Source: Flavobacteriaceae bacterium | GTDB taxonomy: Bacteria > Bacteroidota > Bacteroidia > Flavobacteriales > Flavobacteriaceae | Length of the DNA stretch: 59,722 bases | Reading direction: 5' to 3' | Assembly (NCBI GenBank): GCA_947453885.1 | Contig: CANGIF010000018.1 | Span: forward strand, 1-59,722 | Shown: positions 1-7,209 of the stretch, in pieces | Layout: each line of letters opens with the position of its first letter | How positions within the stretch are numbered: position 1 is the stretch's first letter | Notes under the pieces: generated by a model | Database searches by the model: none | Seen by the model: only the letters and a program-made list of their open reading frames with translations | What the model was told of the DNA's origin: nothing | Position numbers and translations under genes: made by a program

Positions 1-147
1 ATTATGCTAAATCTTTTCAAGGTTTTAAAACAAGAATTTTAGCAAAAATAACAGCATTAACTTTGGTACAATTCATCAATAAATTTATATTTGATAGACC
101 AATAAATAACATCAAAACACAAATAATTTAATTACACCCAACGGGTT
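1..147 (+). mobile_element. Right end of an IS982-family-like insertion sequence (cut by window edge)
   Basis: The first 131 bases encode the C-terminus of an IS982-type transposase. They are followed by acacccaacgggtt (about 134-147), which has the ACCC/GGGT look of a terminal inverted repeat. Directly after it the reading frame of an outer-membrane protein begins without a start codon, so the element end lies near 147-151. The left end and target duplication are outside the window. Family assignment is by recall of the C-terminal sequence type; the exact IS boundary is inferred. Confidence 0.7.
3..131 (+). CDS. IS982-family transposase, C-terminal fragment (partial at window start)
   Basis: Frame 3 reads from the window edge as YAKSFQGFKTRILAKITALT and continues to a TAA at 129-131, ending NNIKTQII. 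This matches the typical C-terminus of IS982-family (DDE) transposases of Bacteroidota, with the FKTRILAKITA and VQFINKF blocks and the NNIK tail. Only 42 codons are visible because the window starts inside the gene, so whether the transposase is intact cannot be judged. It abuts the truncated outer-membrane gene downstream and is read in the same direction. Confidence 0.75.
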   Translation, partial: YAKSFQGFKTRILAKITALTLVQFINKFIFDRPINNIKTQII

Positions 148-148
148 A

Positions 149-706
149 AGTGTTAATACAATTATTCAAGCGCAAAAAATCAATTTCGGAATCAAAGCTG
201 GTTTAAATGAATCTTCAATTTCGGGTTCGTCAAATGAAAACACATCATCAAGCACGGGTTTTCACGCTGGAGTTTTACTTGAATTTAAAGCTTTAGGCAA
301 AGTTGCTGTTCAACCTGAGCTTTTATTCTCAACACAGGGCGGAAAATCAGTTTCTAAAGATCTGAATATTTCTACAACCACCAAAATGAATTATGTTTTA
401 GTGCCAATTATGATCAAATATTATACAATTGGTCGACTTTTTATTGAAGCAGGACCTCAAGTGGGTTTTTTAACATCTGCTACAAGCGAGGTAGTAAACA
501 ACGTTTCAAACACCTCTAATTCTTCTGATTTGAAAGAAAAAACAAAAGCTTTTGATATGGCAGCAAATGTTGGGGTTGGTTATGAGTTATTCGATAAATT
601 AGTGGCTCAAATTCGATATTCAATTGGTTTAACAAACACAAGCAAAATAGACAATACCAATGTTAAAAATGGTGTTTTTCAATTGTCACTTGGCTATAAA
701 TTCTAA
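149..706 (+). pseudogene. Outer-membrane beta-barrel (PorT-like) gene, 5' end removed by the IS
   Basis: The frame is open from before position 149 and reads SVNTIIQAQKINFGIKAGLN, i.e. the tail of a signal peptide (cleavage expected after IQAQ) followed by a beta-barrel start. It then runs to the stop at 704-706 and ends in the barrel signature FQLSLGYKF. An in-frame ATG at 386 is internal (mid-barrel) and is not a convincing start. No ATG precedes the signal-peptide remnant; upstream is the IS982-like end, so the start and N-terminal part of the leader have been displaced. About 185 codons remain, close to a full porin-like domain. Family members are small outer-membrane barrels of unclear function. 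It could still be expressed if the IS supplies a fused start, but that is speculative. Confidence 0.75.
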
Positions 707-726
707 AATAAATATTTTTTTTAATC

Positions 727-772
727 AACACTTGAAATTGAAATTTTAAAATTCTATTTCAAGTGTTTTTTT
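727..772 (+). terminator. Rho-independent terminator after the barrel gene
   Basis: Perfect 12-bp stem, aacacttgaaat (727-738) with atttcaagtgtt (756-767), followed by a run of T to 772. It lies 20 bp after the stop of the barrel gene. Confidence 0.85.
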
Positions 773-1082
773 GTACTGATATTTTTAAATAATTATTGGT
801 TCATTTTTTTTGATTTTGGTATCATGCATTAAAAAATAAAAGTTTTTATTTTAGAAATATCGATAGACAAAATTATCATAAATAGCACACAAATATAAAA
901 ATGAAAATAATTTAACGTTACATACTTGAAGATTAGCTTAATTCAACATTCTAGGAATAATACTTTTTGAAATAGTATATGTTTTAGCTTCATCTTGTCT
1001 TGAAAATATGATTGCATTGAATAAGCTATAATTTATTTTTTTGATGTAAATTTACGGTTCAATTTAATATAAAAAAATATAT
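773..1082. other. Intergenic stretch with no gene seen
   Basis: About 310 bp of very A+T-rich DNA upstream of trxB. No ORF with coding character and no RNA gene was recognised. A weak match to a -7 box (taaattta, about 1057-1064) may drive trxB, but its last base deviates from TAnnTTTG. Confidence 0.5.
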
Positions 1083-2030
1083 ATGTCATCGATAATTGAA
1101 AATGTAAAATGCTTAATAATTGGATCTGGTCCAGCAGGCTATACTGCTGCTATCTATGCAGCAAGAGCAAATATGAATCCCGTTTTATATCAAGGAATTC
1201 AACCCGGAGGTCAATTAACCACTACAAATGAGGTTGAAAATTTCCCAGGATATCCTAATGGTATTACAGGACCTGAAATGATGATTCAATTACAAGATCA
1301 AGCCAAAAGATTCGGAACCGAAATTAGAGAAGGTTGGGTTACTAAAGTTGATTTTTCAGAATCAGTTCATAAAATTTGGATAAACGACACTCATGAAATA
1401 CACTGTGAAACAGTACTAATTGCTACTGGAGCTTCTGCAAAATATTTAGGATTACCTTCTGAACAGCATTATCTTAAACAAGGAGGTGGGGTTTCGGCTT
1501 GTGCAGTTTGTGATGGATTTTTTTACAGAAATCAAGAAGTTGTAATTGTTGGAGCAGGAGACAGTGCTTGTGAAGAGGCACATTATTTATCAAAATTGTG
1601 TAAAAAAGTTACCATGCTTGTTAGAAGTGAACAATTTAGAGCTTCTAAAATAATGAGCGATAGAGTTAAGAAAACAGATAATATTACTATTTTAATGAAT
1701 ACTGATACTATTGAAGTTTTAGGTGATGGTCAATTAGTCACAGGAGTTAAAATTATCAACAAAACAACAAACGAGACAAATGAAATTCCTGCTACTGGCT
1801 TTTTTGTAGCAATTGGTCATAAACCAAATACAGATGTTTTTAAGGAATTCCTAACTTTAGACGAAACTGGTTATATAAAAAATGTCCCAGGAACTTCTAA
1901 AACAAATGTTCAAGGTGTTTTTGTTGCAGGTGATGCTGCCGATCACGTTTATCGTCAAGCAATAACTGCTGCGGGAACTGGATGTATGGCTGCATTAGAT
2001 GCAGAAAGGTATTTGGCTTCAAAAAATTAA
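1083..2030 (+). CDS. trxB: Thioredoxin-disulfide reductase
   Basis: Cytosolic flavoenzyme that uses NADPH to reduce thioredoxin. The 315-residue length is typical. The FAD-binding GSGPAGYTAAIYAARA lies near residues 14-29. The redox pair C140-A-V-C143 sits in CAVCDG, the NADPH-binding GAGDSACEEA is near 157, and the C-terminal FAD motif is VFVAGDAAD. The start is the ATG that places the Rossmann glycine motif at the usual distance. It appears monocistronic, with a terminator hairpin just downstream and a convergent gene beyond. All active-site features are intact. Confidence 0.97.
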   Translation: MSSIIENVKCLIIGSGPAGYTAAIYAARANMNPVLYQGIQPGGQLTTTNEVENFPGYPNGITGPEMMIQLQDQAKRFGTEIREGWVTKVDFSESVHKIWINDTHEIHCETVLIATGASAKYLGLPSEQHYLKQGGGVSACAVCDGFFYRNQEVVIVGAGDSACEEAHYLSKLCKKVTMLVRSEQFRASKIMSDRVKKTDNITILMNTDTIEVLGDGQLVTGVKIINKTTNETNEIPATGFFVAIGHKPNTDVFKEFLTLDETGYIKNVPGTSKTNVQGVFVAGDAADHVYRQAITAAGTGCMAALDAERYLASKN

Positions 2031-2040
2031 TTTTAATAAT

Positions 2041-2070
2041 AGCCATTTTTTAGTTGTAAAAGATGGCTTT
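2041..2070 (+). terminator. Terminator-like hairpin after trxB
   Basis: 12-bp stem with one G-T wobble: agccatttttta (2041-2052), loop gttg, taaaagatggct (2057-2068), in the 56-bp gap between the converging trxB and the next gene. The trailing T-run is weak. Confidence 0.6.
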
Positions 2071-2086
2071 AAATTATTTTTTATTC

Positions 2087-2785
2087 TTAATTCTTTGTAA
2101 GCATTTTTTTATCTGAATTGGATTTTAATAGTAAATCAGTAATGTTGTTTTCATAGATTTCGTAATTCCACTTTATTTTTTCTTTTAAGGGTGTTTTTGC
2201 TTTTGGTTGTTTTGGTGGTACAATTTTTAATGAAACTAAATTTAGTTTTTCATCTAAGCAATAAGAAGCTAAAAATCCCATGCCATATTTCAAAGAGTTT
2301 ACAACCTCCTCATCTTTATAACTTGATTCGGTTGCATAACATACTTCAATTGCCCAGCTAAATTGGTTGATAAATTTTTTAGCATCTCTTTTTTTATCCC
2401 AAAATACTACAATAATTTGAATGTCTTTCCTGTGTTTTTTTGCTAATTTATTTAAGGCTTGAATTTCACCATTATTTATTACGCACCAAGAAGTGTAAGT
2501 TTGTAGTAAAATTGGTTTTTTAAATGAACTCAAATTTAGTTTTCCTCCATTAACTTTTCTAAATGCATAATCTTCAAATCGACTTCCAATGATTTGATTA
2601 TTTATTAAGGTATCAAAAATGTATTTTCCTTTTTCAATATCGCCATTTGCATAAGCATTACTTGTTTCGTTATTAAGTTTCCGAATATTTTTTTTTATAA
2701 CGTTACTAAAAAGACGTACTTCGTCTTGTGCAGCTAAATTTGCAGTAAAAATTAAAAACACCAGGAAAATGAATTTGCTTTTCAT
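2087..2785 (-). CDS. Secreted thioredoxin-like (TlpA/redoxin fold) protein with a degenerate active site
   Basis: 232 residues with an N-terminal signal peptide (about 1-19, ending NLAAQ). Residues about 65-150 look like a TlpA/AhpC-type thioredoxin fold: GGKLNLSSFKKPILLQTYTSWC followed by a helix and the strand IQIIVVFWD. Where family members have WCxxC, this protein has W100-C101-V-I-N104, so the second cysteine is missing. Two other cysteines occur later (VCYATES and SYCLDEKL). It is therefore unlikely to act as a normal dithiol oxidoreductase and could be a structural, peroxidase-like or substrate-binding variant. A -7-like box (TACTTTTG on the minus strand, 2818-2825) lies 33 bp upstream of the ATG. 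Function unknown. Confidence 0.7.
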   Translation of the reverse strand: MKSKFIFLVFLIFTANLAAQDEVRLFSNVIKKNIRKLNNETSNAYANGDIEKGKYIFDTLINNQIIGSRFEDYAFRKVNGGKLNLSSFKKPILLQTYTSWCVINNGEIQALNKLAKKHRKDIQIIVVFWDKKRDAKKFINQFSWAIEVCYATESSYKDEEVVNSLKYGMGFLASYCLDEKLNLVSLKIVPPKQPKAKTPLKEKIKWNYEIYENNITDLLLKSNSDKKMLTKN

Positions 2786-2817
2786 TACAAATTTTCTAAA
2801 AATATGAAAAGAATACT

Positions 2818-2825
2818 CAAAAGTA
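2818..2825 (-). promoter_or_regulatory. -7 box candidate for the thioredoxin-like gene
   Basis: Minus-strand TACTTTTG matches the Bacteroidota primary-sigma consensus TAnnTTTG and lies 33 bp before the start codon. No clear TTG -33 box was seen. Confidence 0.45.
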
Positions 2826-2870
2826 GGAAGTTAGTTATTAACATACAAATTTTTTGTTGATAACTTTTTA

Positions 2871-2903
2871 ATAAAAAAAGCTGGCAATAAAATTGTCAGC
2901 TTT
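2871..2903 (-). terminator. Terminator of the TPR membrane protein gene
   Basis: Stem aaagctggcaat (2877-2888) with attgtcagcttt (2892-2903), one wobble, 3-nt loop, followed on the minus strand by a T-run. Located 25 bp after the stop of the 2929-3444 gene. Confidence 0.8.
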
Positions 2904-2928
2904 AAAAATACTTTTGTATAAGTAATTA

Positions 2929-3444
2929 TTATATTCTTTTCATTTGTTCCTTCATCATGGTAATTTGTTCTTTCAACATACCTTGTTTATCTAATTTTTT
3001 TACTTCAGCAATCAAATTAGTTGCTTCTAATTTTCTTCTTCTTGTTAATGCAACACCTGCTAGATTTAATTTTGCAACGGCTAAATCCATATCCATACTA
3101 AGTCCTAATTCAATTGCTTTTTTAAAATATTTTTCAGCTTGAGTTAAATTTGTTTGTGACAGCATAATACCATGAAGGTAATTATAATAACCTTGCTGTT
3201 TTTTTACTAAAGCAGTTTCTGGATTTTTAATTTTAGATAACCAATTTTGAGCTCCTACAAAATCTTGTTTTCTTAGTTTTAAGAAGGCCAATAGTATGTA
3301 TTCGTTTTTAAAATAAAGAAAAATAGGAATAGCAGTTAAAAGAAATAGGAAAATTCCATTTCCAATATTTCCTTCTGTAAATTGCCAGATGCTAGTAAAT
3401 ACAATAAATACAGCGATAATTAATTTGATATTTTTGTGAAACAT
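2929..3444 (-). CDS. Small membrane protein with a TPR-like domain
   Basis: 171 residues. Two hydrophobic segments (about 7-25 and 29-46) come first, separated by the short TEGNIGNG turn. They are followed by a helical region with TPR character: QGYYNYLHGIMLSQTNLTQAEKYFKKAIELG (about 84-114) and a second, looser repeat to about 145. The topology suggests an inner-membrane anchor with a cytosolic or periplasmic helical repeat domain. No catalytic motif is visible, so a scaffolding role is all that can be inferred. It is transcribed divergently from rpmH, with its own -7 box at 3468-3475. Confidence 0.7.
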   Translation of the reverse strand: MFHKNIKLIIAVFIVFTSIWQFTEGNIGNGIFLFLLTAIPIFLYFKNEYILLAFLKLRKQDFVGAQNWLSKIKNPETALVKKQQGYYNYLHGIMLSQTNLTQAEKYFKKAIELGLSMDMDLAVAKLNLAGVALTRRRKLEATNLIAEVKKLDKQGMLKEQITMMKEQMKRI

Positions 3445-3467
3445 AAGTAGTGTTTTTAATACAAGTG

Positions 3468-3475
3468 CAAATATA
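3468..3475 (-). promoter_or_regulatory. -7 box of the TPR membrane protein gene
   Basis: Minus-strand TATATTTG, a perfect match to TAnnTTTG, 24 bp upstream of the ATG at 3444. It is divergent from the rpmH promoter about 60 bp away. Confidence 0.6.
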
Positions 3476-3509
3476 GTAAAATCAATTGAAAATATTTTTA
3501 TAAAACTAC

Positions 3510-3539
3510 TTGTTAGAAAAAAAAGACTTTGTATATTTG
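3510..3539 (+). promoter_or_regulatory. rpmH promoter, -33 TTG and -7 TATATTTG
   Basis: TTG at 3510-3512 and TATATTTG at 3532-3539 with a 19-bp spacer fit the Bacteroidota housekeeping promoter (TTG, 19-21 bp, TAnnTTTG). The rpmH start codon is about 70 bp downstream. Confidence 0.8.
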
Positions 3540-3608
3540 CACTCGGTTTTACAAATACAACAAGTAAAATTATTTCAAGATATAAATTAAGATTTTAAAG
3601 ATAAAACA

Positions 3609-3770
3609 ATGAGCAAAAGAACGTTTCAACCATCGAAAAGAAAAAGAAGAAATAAGCACGGATTTATGGACAGAATGGCTTCTGCAAATGGAAGAAGAGT
3701 ACTTGCTCGTAGAAGAGCTAAAGGAAGACATAAATTGACTGTATCTAGTGAGCCTAGACATAAAAAATAA
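3609..3770 (+). CDS. rpmH: 50S ribosomal protein L34
   Basis: 53-residue, highly basic protein starting [19 protein letters not shown], the conserved L34 sequence, and ending EPRHKK. L34 binds 23S rRNA in the large subunit. The length fits Bacteroidota L34. It has a strong consensus promoter upstream and a terminator hairpin 22 bp after the stop, so it is probably transcribed alone. A longer frame on the opposite strand here is only a shadow of this gene. Confidence 0.97.
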   Translation: MSKRTFQPSKRKRRNKHGFMDRMASANGRRVLARRRAKGRHKLTVSSEPRHKK

Positions 3771-3792
3771 TGATTAGCAATTAATCCTATCA

Positions 3793-3824
3793 AGCCGTTA
3801 CTTTTATAAGTAGCGGCTTTTTTT
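3793..3824 (+). terminator. Terminator after rpmH
   Basis: Stem agccgttactt / aagtagcggct (3793-3818, one G-T pair) followed by seven or more T. Confidence 0.88.
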
Positions 3825-3873
3825 ATATAATTTTTTTCAATACATCAATTACACTTATAGCAACTAACTACAA

Positions 3874-6726
3874 ATGCCAAAAGACAACTCCATAAAATCA
3901 GTTTTAATAATAGGTTCTGGGCCTATCGTAATCGGGCAAGCATGCGAATTTGATTACGCAGGTTCGCAATCGGCGCGTTCCATTCGTGAAGAAGGAATCG
4001 AAGTAATTCTTATTAATTCCAACCCAGCAACTATCATGACCGATCCAACCATGGCGGATCATGTGTATTTGTTGCCATTGACAACCAAATCAATTATTCA
4101 AATCTTAAAAGAGCATCCACAAATTGATGCTGTATTGCCAACTATGGGAGGTCAAACCGCTTTAAATCTTTGTTTGGAAGCCGATGAAAAAGGAATTTGG
4201 AAAGATTTTGGTGTTAAATTGATAGGTGTTGATGTAAATGCCATTAATATTACAGAAGACAGAGAGCAATTCAAGCAATTATTAGAACGAATAAATGTGC
4301 CAACTGCCCCAGCCAAAACGGCCACTTCTTTCTTAAAAGGAAAAGAAATCGCGCAAGAGTTTGGCTTTCCGTTAGTGATTCGCCCTTCGTTTACGCTTGG
4401 TGGAACAGGAGCTGCGATTGTTTATAAAAAAGAAGATTTCGACGAAAAACTAACCTATGGATTAGAAATGTCACCCATTCACGAAGTTTTAATTGACAAA
4501 GCATTGATGGGTTGGAAAGAATACGAATTAGAATTACTTCGAGACAATAATGACAATGTTGTTATTATATGTACCATCGAAAATATGGATCCTATGGGAA
4601 TTCATACTGGAGATTCTATTACAGTAGCACCAGCAATGACACTTTCGGATACTACGTTTCAAAGAATGCGGGATTATGCCATTTTGATGATGCGTTCTAT
4701 TGGAAATTTCGCAGGAGGTTGCAACGTGCAATTTGCCGTTTCTCCTGATGAAAAAGAGGATATTGTAGCTATTGAAATCAATCCGCGTGTATCTCGTTCC
4801 TCAGCATTAGCATCTAAAGCGACGGGTTATCCGATTGCAAAAATTGCTTCCAAATTGGCTTTGGGATATCATTTGGATGAATTGCAAAATCAAATTACCA
4901 AATCAACTTCGGCTTTATTTGAACCTACATTAGATTATGTTATCGTGAAAATTCCACGTTGGAACTTCGATAAATTTGAAGGCGCTGACCGAACTTTAGG
5001 ATTGCAAATGAAATCTGTAGGTGAGGTTATGGGCATTGGACGTTCGTTTCAAGAAGCGTTGCATAAAGCAACGCAATCGCTTGAAATTAAGCGAAATGGA
5101 TTAGGCGCAGACGGAAAAGGTTATAAAAATTATGAGCAAATAATTGATAAACTTACAAACGCGAGTTGGGACAGGGTTTTTGTGATTTACGATGCAATTC
5201 AGATGGGGATTCCATTGAGTAGAATTCACGAAATCACAAAAATAGACATGTGGTTTTTGAAACAATATGAAGAATTATACAGTTTAGAGAAAGAAATTTC
5301 GAAATACAAAATAGATACTTTACCTAAAGATTTGTTGCTTGAAGCCAAGCAAAAAGGTTTCGCCGACAGACAAATTGCCCACATGATGGGTTGTTTGGAA
5401 AGCCAAGTGTACAAATTGCGGGACGGAATGAATGTGAAACGGGTTTATAAGTTGGTGGATACTTGTGCCGCTGAATTCAAAGCCCAAACGCCTTATTATT
5501 ACTCGACTTTTGAAGCTGAGATTGAAACCGCTGATGGAAAAAGATACGTTCACAATGAAAGCATTGTTTCGGATAAAAAGAAAGTAGTTGTTCTAGGTTC
5601 GGGCCCCAATAGAATAGGGCAGGGGATTGAATTTGATTATTCTTGCGTTCATGGAGTTTTGGCGGCTAAAGAATGTGGCTACGAAACCATTATGATTAAC
5701 TGTAATCCAGAAACCGTTTCTACCGATTTTGATACTGCCGATAAATTATACTTCGAGCCTGTTTTCTGGGAACACATTTACGACATCATTCGTCACGAAA
5801 AACCAGAAGGCGTAATCGTGCAATTGGGTGGACAAACAGCATTGAAATTAGCAGAAAAATTATCCAAATACGGAATTAAAATTTTGGGAACTTCCTTTGA
5901 TGCGTTGGATTTAGCCGAAGATAGAGGGCGTTTTTCAGAATTGTTAACAGAGCTTCAAATCCCATTTCCACAATTCGGAATTGCTGAAAATGCCGATCAA
6001 GCCAGTGCTTTGGCAGATGTTTTGGATTTTCCATTGTTGGTTCGTCCTTCTTATGTTTTGGGTGGACAAGGCATGAAGATTGTCATCAACAAACAAGAAC
6101 TCGAAGAGCACGTTATCGATTTACTGAAAAATATTCCAGGCAATAAATTATTACTCGACCATTATTTGGACGGCGCTATCGAAGCCGAAGCTGATGCCAT
6201 TTGCGATGGCGAAAATGTATATATCATTGGAATTATGGAGCATATTGAACCTTGTGGTATTCACTCGGGCGATTCTAATGCAACTTTACCACCCTTTAAT
6301 TTGGGCGAATTTGTGATGCAACAAATTAAAGATCACACCAAAAAAATCGCTTTGGCATTGCAAACCGTTGGCTTAATCAACATTCAATTTGCGATAAAAG
6401 ACGATACGGTTTATATCATTGAAGCCAATCCACGAGCTTCGAGAACGGTGCCGTTTATTGCAAAAGCCTACGGCGAACCGTATGTGAATTATGCTACGAA
6501 AGTGATGTTAGGCGTAAATAAAGTAACCGATTTTACTTTCAACCCACAACTGAAAGGCTTTGCCATCAAGCAACCAGTGTTCTCTTTTAGTAAATTTGCT
6601 AATGTAAACAAAGCCCTTGGTCCTGAAATGAAATCGACTGGCGAAAGCATTTTGTTTATCGATGATTTGAAAGACGATCAGTTTTATGAATTGTATTCGA
6701 GAAGGAAAATGTATTTGAGTAAATAG
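3874..6726 (+). CDS. carB: Carbamoyl-phosphate synthase large subunit, short form
   Basis: Makes carbamoyl phosphate from bicarbonate, ammonia (from the CarA glutaminase) and two ATP, feeding pyrimidine and arginine synthesis. The two homologous halves are visible: VLIIGSGPIVIGQACEFDYA near residue 10 and VVVLGSGPNRIGQGIEFDYS near 568. Each is followed by an ATP-grasp domain (FPLVIRPSFTLGGTGAAIV; FPLLVRPSYVLGGQGMKIV). At 950 residues it is about 120 shorter than the E. coli type and stops just after SKFANVNKALGPEMKSTGES, so the C-terminal MGS-like allosteric domain is absent. This short form is what I recall for Bacteroidota. carA is not in the window. Confidence 0.97.
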   Translation: MPKDNSIKSVLIIGSGPIVIGQACEFDYAGSQSARSIREEGIEVILINSNPATIMTDPTMADHVYLLPLTTKSIIQILKEHPQIDAVLPTMGGQTALNLCLEADEKGIWKDFGVKLIGVDVNAINITEDREQFKQLLERINVPTAPAKTATSFLKGKEIAQEFGFPLVIRPSFTLGGTGAAIVYKKEDFDEKLTYGLEMSPIHEVLIDKALMGWKEYELELLRDNNDNVVIICTIENMDPMGIHTGDSITVAPAMTLSDTTFQRMRDYAILMMRSIGNFAGGCNVQFAVSPDEKEDIVAIEINPRVSRSSALASKATGYPIAKIASKLALGYHLDELQNQITKSTSALFEPTLDYVIVKIPRWNFDKFEGADRTLGLQMKSVGEVMGIGRSFQEALHKATQSLEIKRNGLGADGKGYKNYEQIIDKLTNASWDRVFVIYDAIQMGIPLSRIHEITKIDMWFLKQYEELYSLEKEISKYKIDTLPKDLLLEAKQKGFADRQIAHMMGCLESQVYKLRDGMNVKRVYKLVDTCAAEFKAQTPYYYSTFEAEIETADGKRYVHNESIVSDKKKVVVLGSGPNRIGQGIEFDYSCVHGVLAAKECGYETIMINCNPETVSTDFDTADKLYFEPVFWEHIYDIIRHEKPEGVIVQLGGQTALKLAEKLSKYGIKILGTSFDALDLAEDRGRFSELLTELQIPFPQFGIAENADQASALADVLDFPLLVRPSYVLGGQGMKIVINKQELEEHVIDLLKNIPGNKLLLDHYLDGAIEAEADAICDGENVYIIGIMEHIEPCGIHSGDSNATLPPFNLGEFVMQQIKDHTKKIALALQTVGLINIQFAIKDDTVYIIEANPRASRTVPFIAKAYGEPYVNYATKVMLGVNKVTDFTFNPQLKGFAIKQPVFSFSKFANVNKALGPEMKSTGESILFIDDLKDDQFYELYSRRKMYLSK

Positions 6727-6822
6727 TATTGCGAATGAATTTGTGGGATTTATTAGTTTTAAAATAGCTAAGAGAACAAAGTAAATGACACAAATTTGAC
6801 ACATTTTTATTTGTATAAACAG

Positions 6823-6849
6823 AAAAACCCTTGATTTACAAGGGTTTTT
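6823..6849. terminator. Bidirectional terminator between carB and tRNA-Met
   Basis: Perfect 11-bp stem aaaaacccttg (6823-6833) / caagggttttt (6839-6849) with loop attta. It has A/T tracts on both sides, so it can serve both converging transcripts. Confidence 0.85.
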
Positions 6850-6859
6850 GTTGTCTTAG

Positions 6860-6932
6860 TAGCGGGAACAGGACTCGAACCTGTGACCTTCGGGTTATGA
6901 GCCCGACGAGCTGCCTACTGCTCTATCCCGCG
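6860..6932 (-). tRNA. Initiator tRNA-fMet (anticodon CAT)
   Basis: The minus strand folds as a complete cloverleaf of 73 nt without encoded CCA. It has acceptor arms CGCGGGA/TCCCGCT, D arm GAGC/GCTC, anticodon arm TCGGG-CTCATAA-CCCGA and T arm ACAGG-TTCGAGT-CCTGT. The anticodon is CAT. Two initiator marks are present: an unpaired first position (C1 against T72) and three consecutive G-C pairs at the base of the anticodon stem. It is therefore called as the initiator rather than elongator Met or Ile2. Confidence 0.95.
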
Positions 6933-7171
6933 ATGTTTCGAGTGCAAATATACAACATATACTTACATGTGCAACTATTTTTTATTTTTTTATTTGATTT
7001 TAATTAAAAATCTGATTAATAGTGCTTTATTTTTAATGAAGACGTTTTTTTTTATATAAAAACAACAAATTTCAATTCATTTTGAATTTTAAAAACTAAA
7101 TTAGAATCTTTCTGCTACAATATAAGGAGTAAAAAACATATAAAATGTTTCTTTCAACAACGCCCTTTGAT

Positions 7172-7179
7172 TATATTTG
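7172..7179 (+). promoter_or_regulatory. -7 box of pheT
   Basis: TATATTTG, a perfect TAnnTTTG match, 30 bp upstream of the pheT ATG. No exact TTG was found at the expected -33 distance. Confidence 0.6.
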
Positions 7180-7209
7180 CAAGCGATTAATAGAGAATAT
7201 ATTTAAAAA

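Noticed and set aside
386..706. 106-residue protein starting at the ATG at 386
   Set aside because: The same frame is open upstream and encodes the signal-peptide remnant and barrel start, so 386 is an internal Met.
3570..3761. 63-codon frame on the minus strand over rpmH
   Set aside because: Shadow of rpmH: composition and Ser/Phe richness come from the reverse strand of its Lys/Arg codons, and rpmH has a promoter and terminator on the plus strand.
6860..6932. tRNA-Ile2 with CAT anticodon
   Set aside because: The unpaired 1-72 position and three G-C pairs of the anticodon stem point to the initiator tRNA instead.
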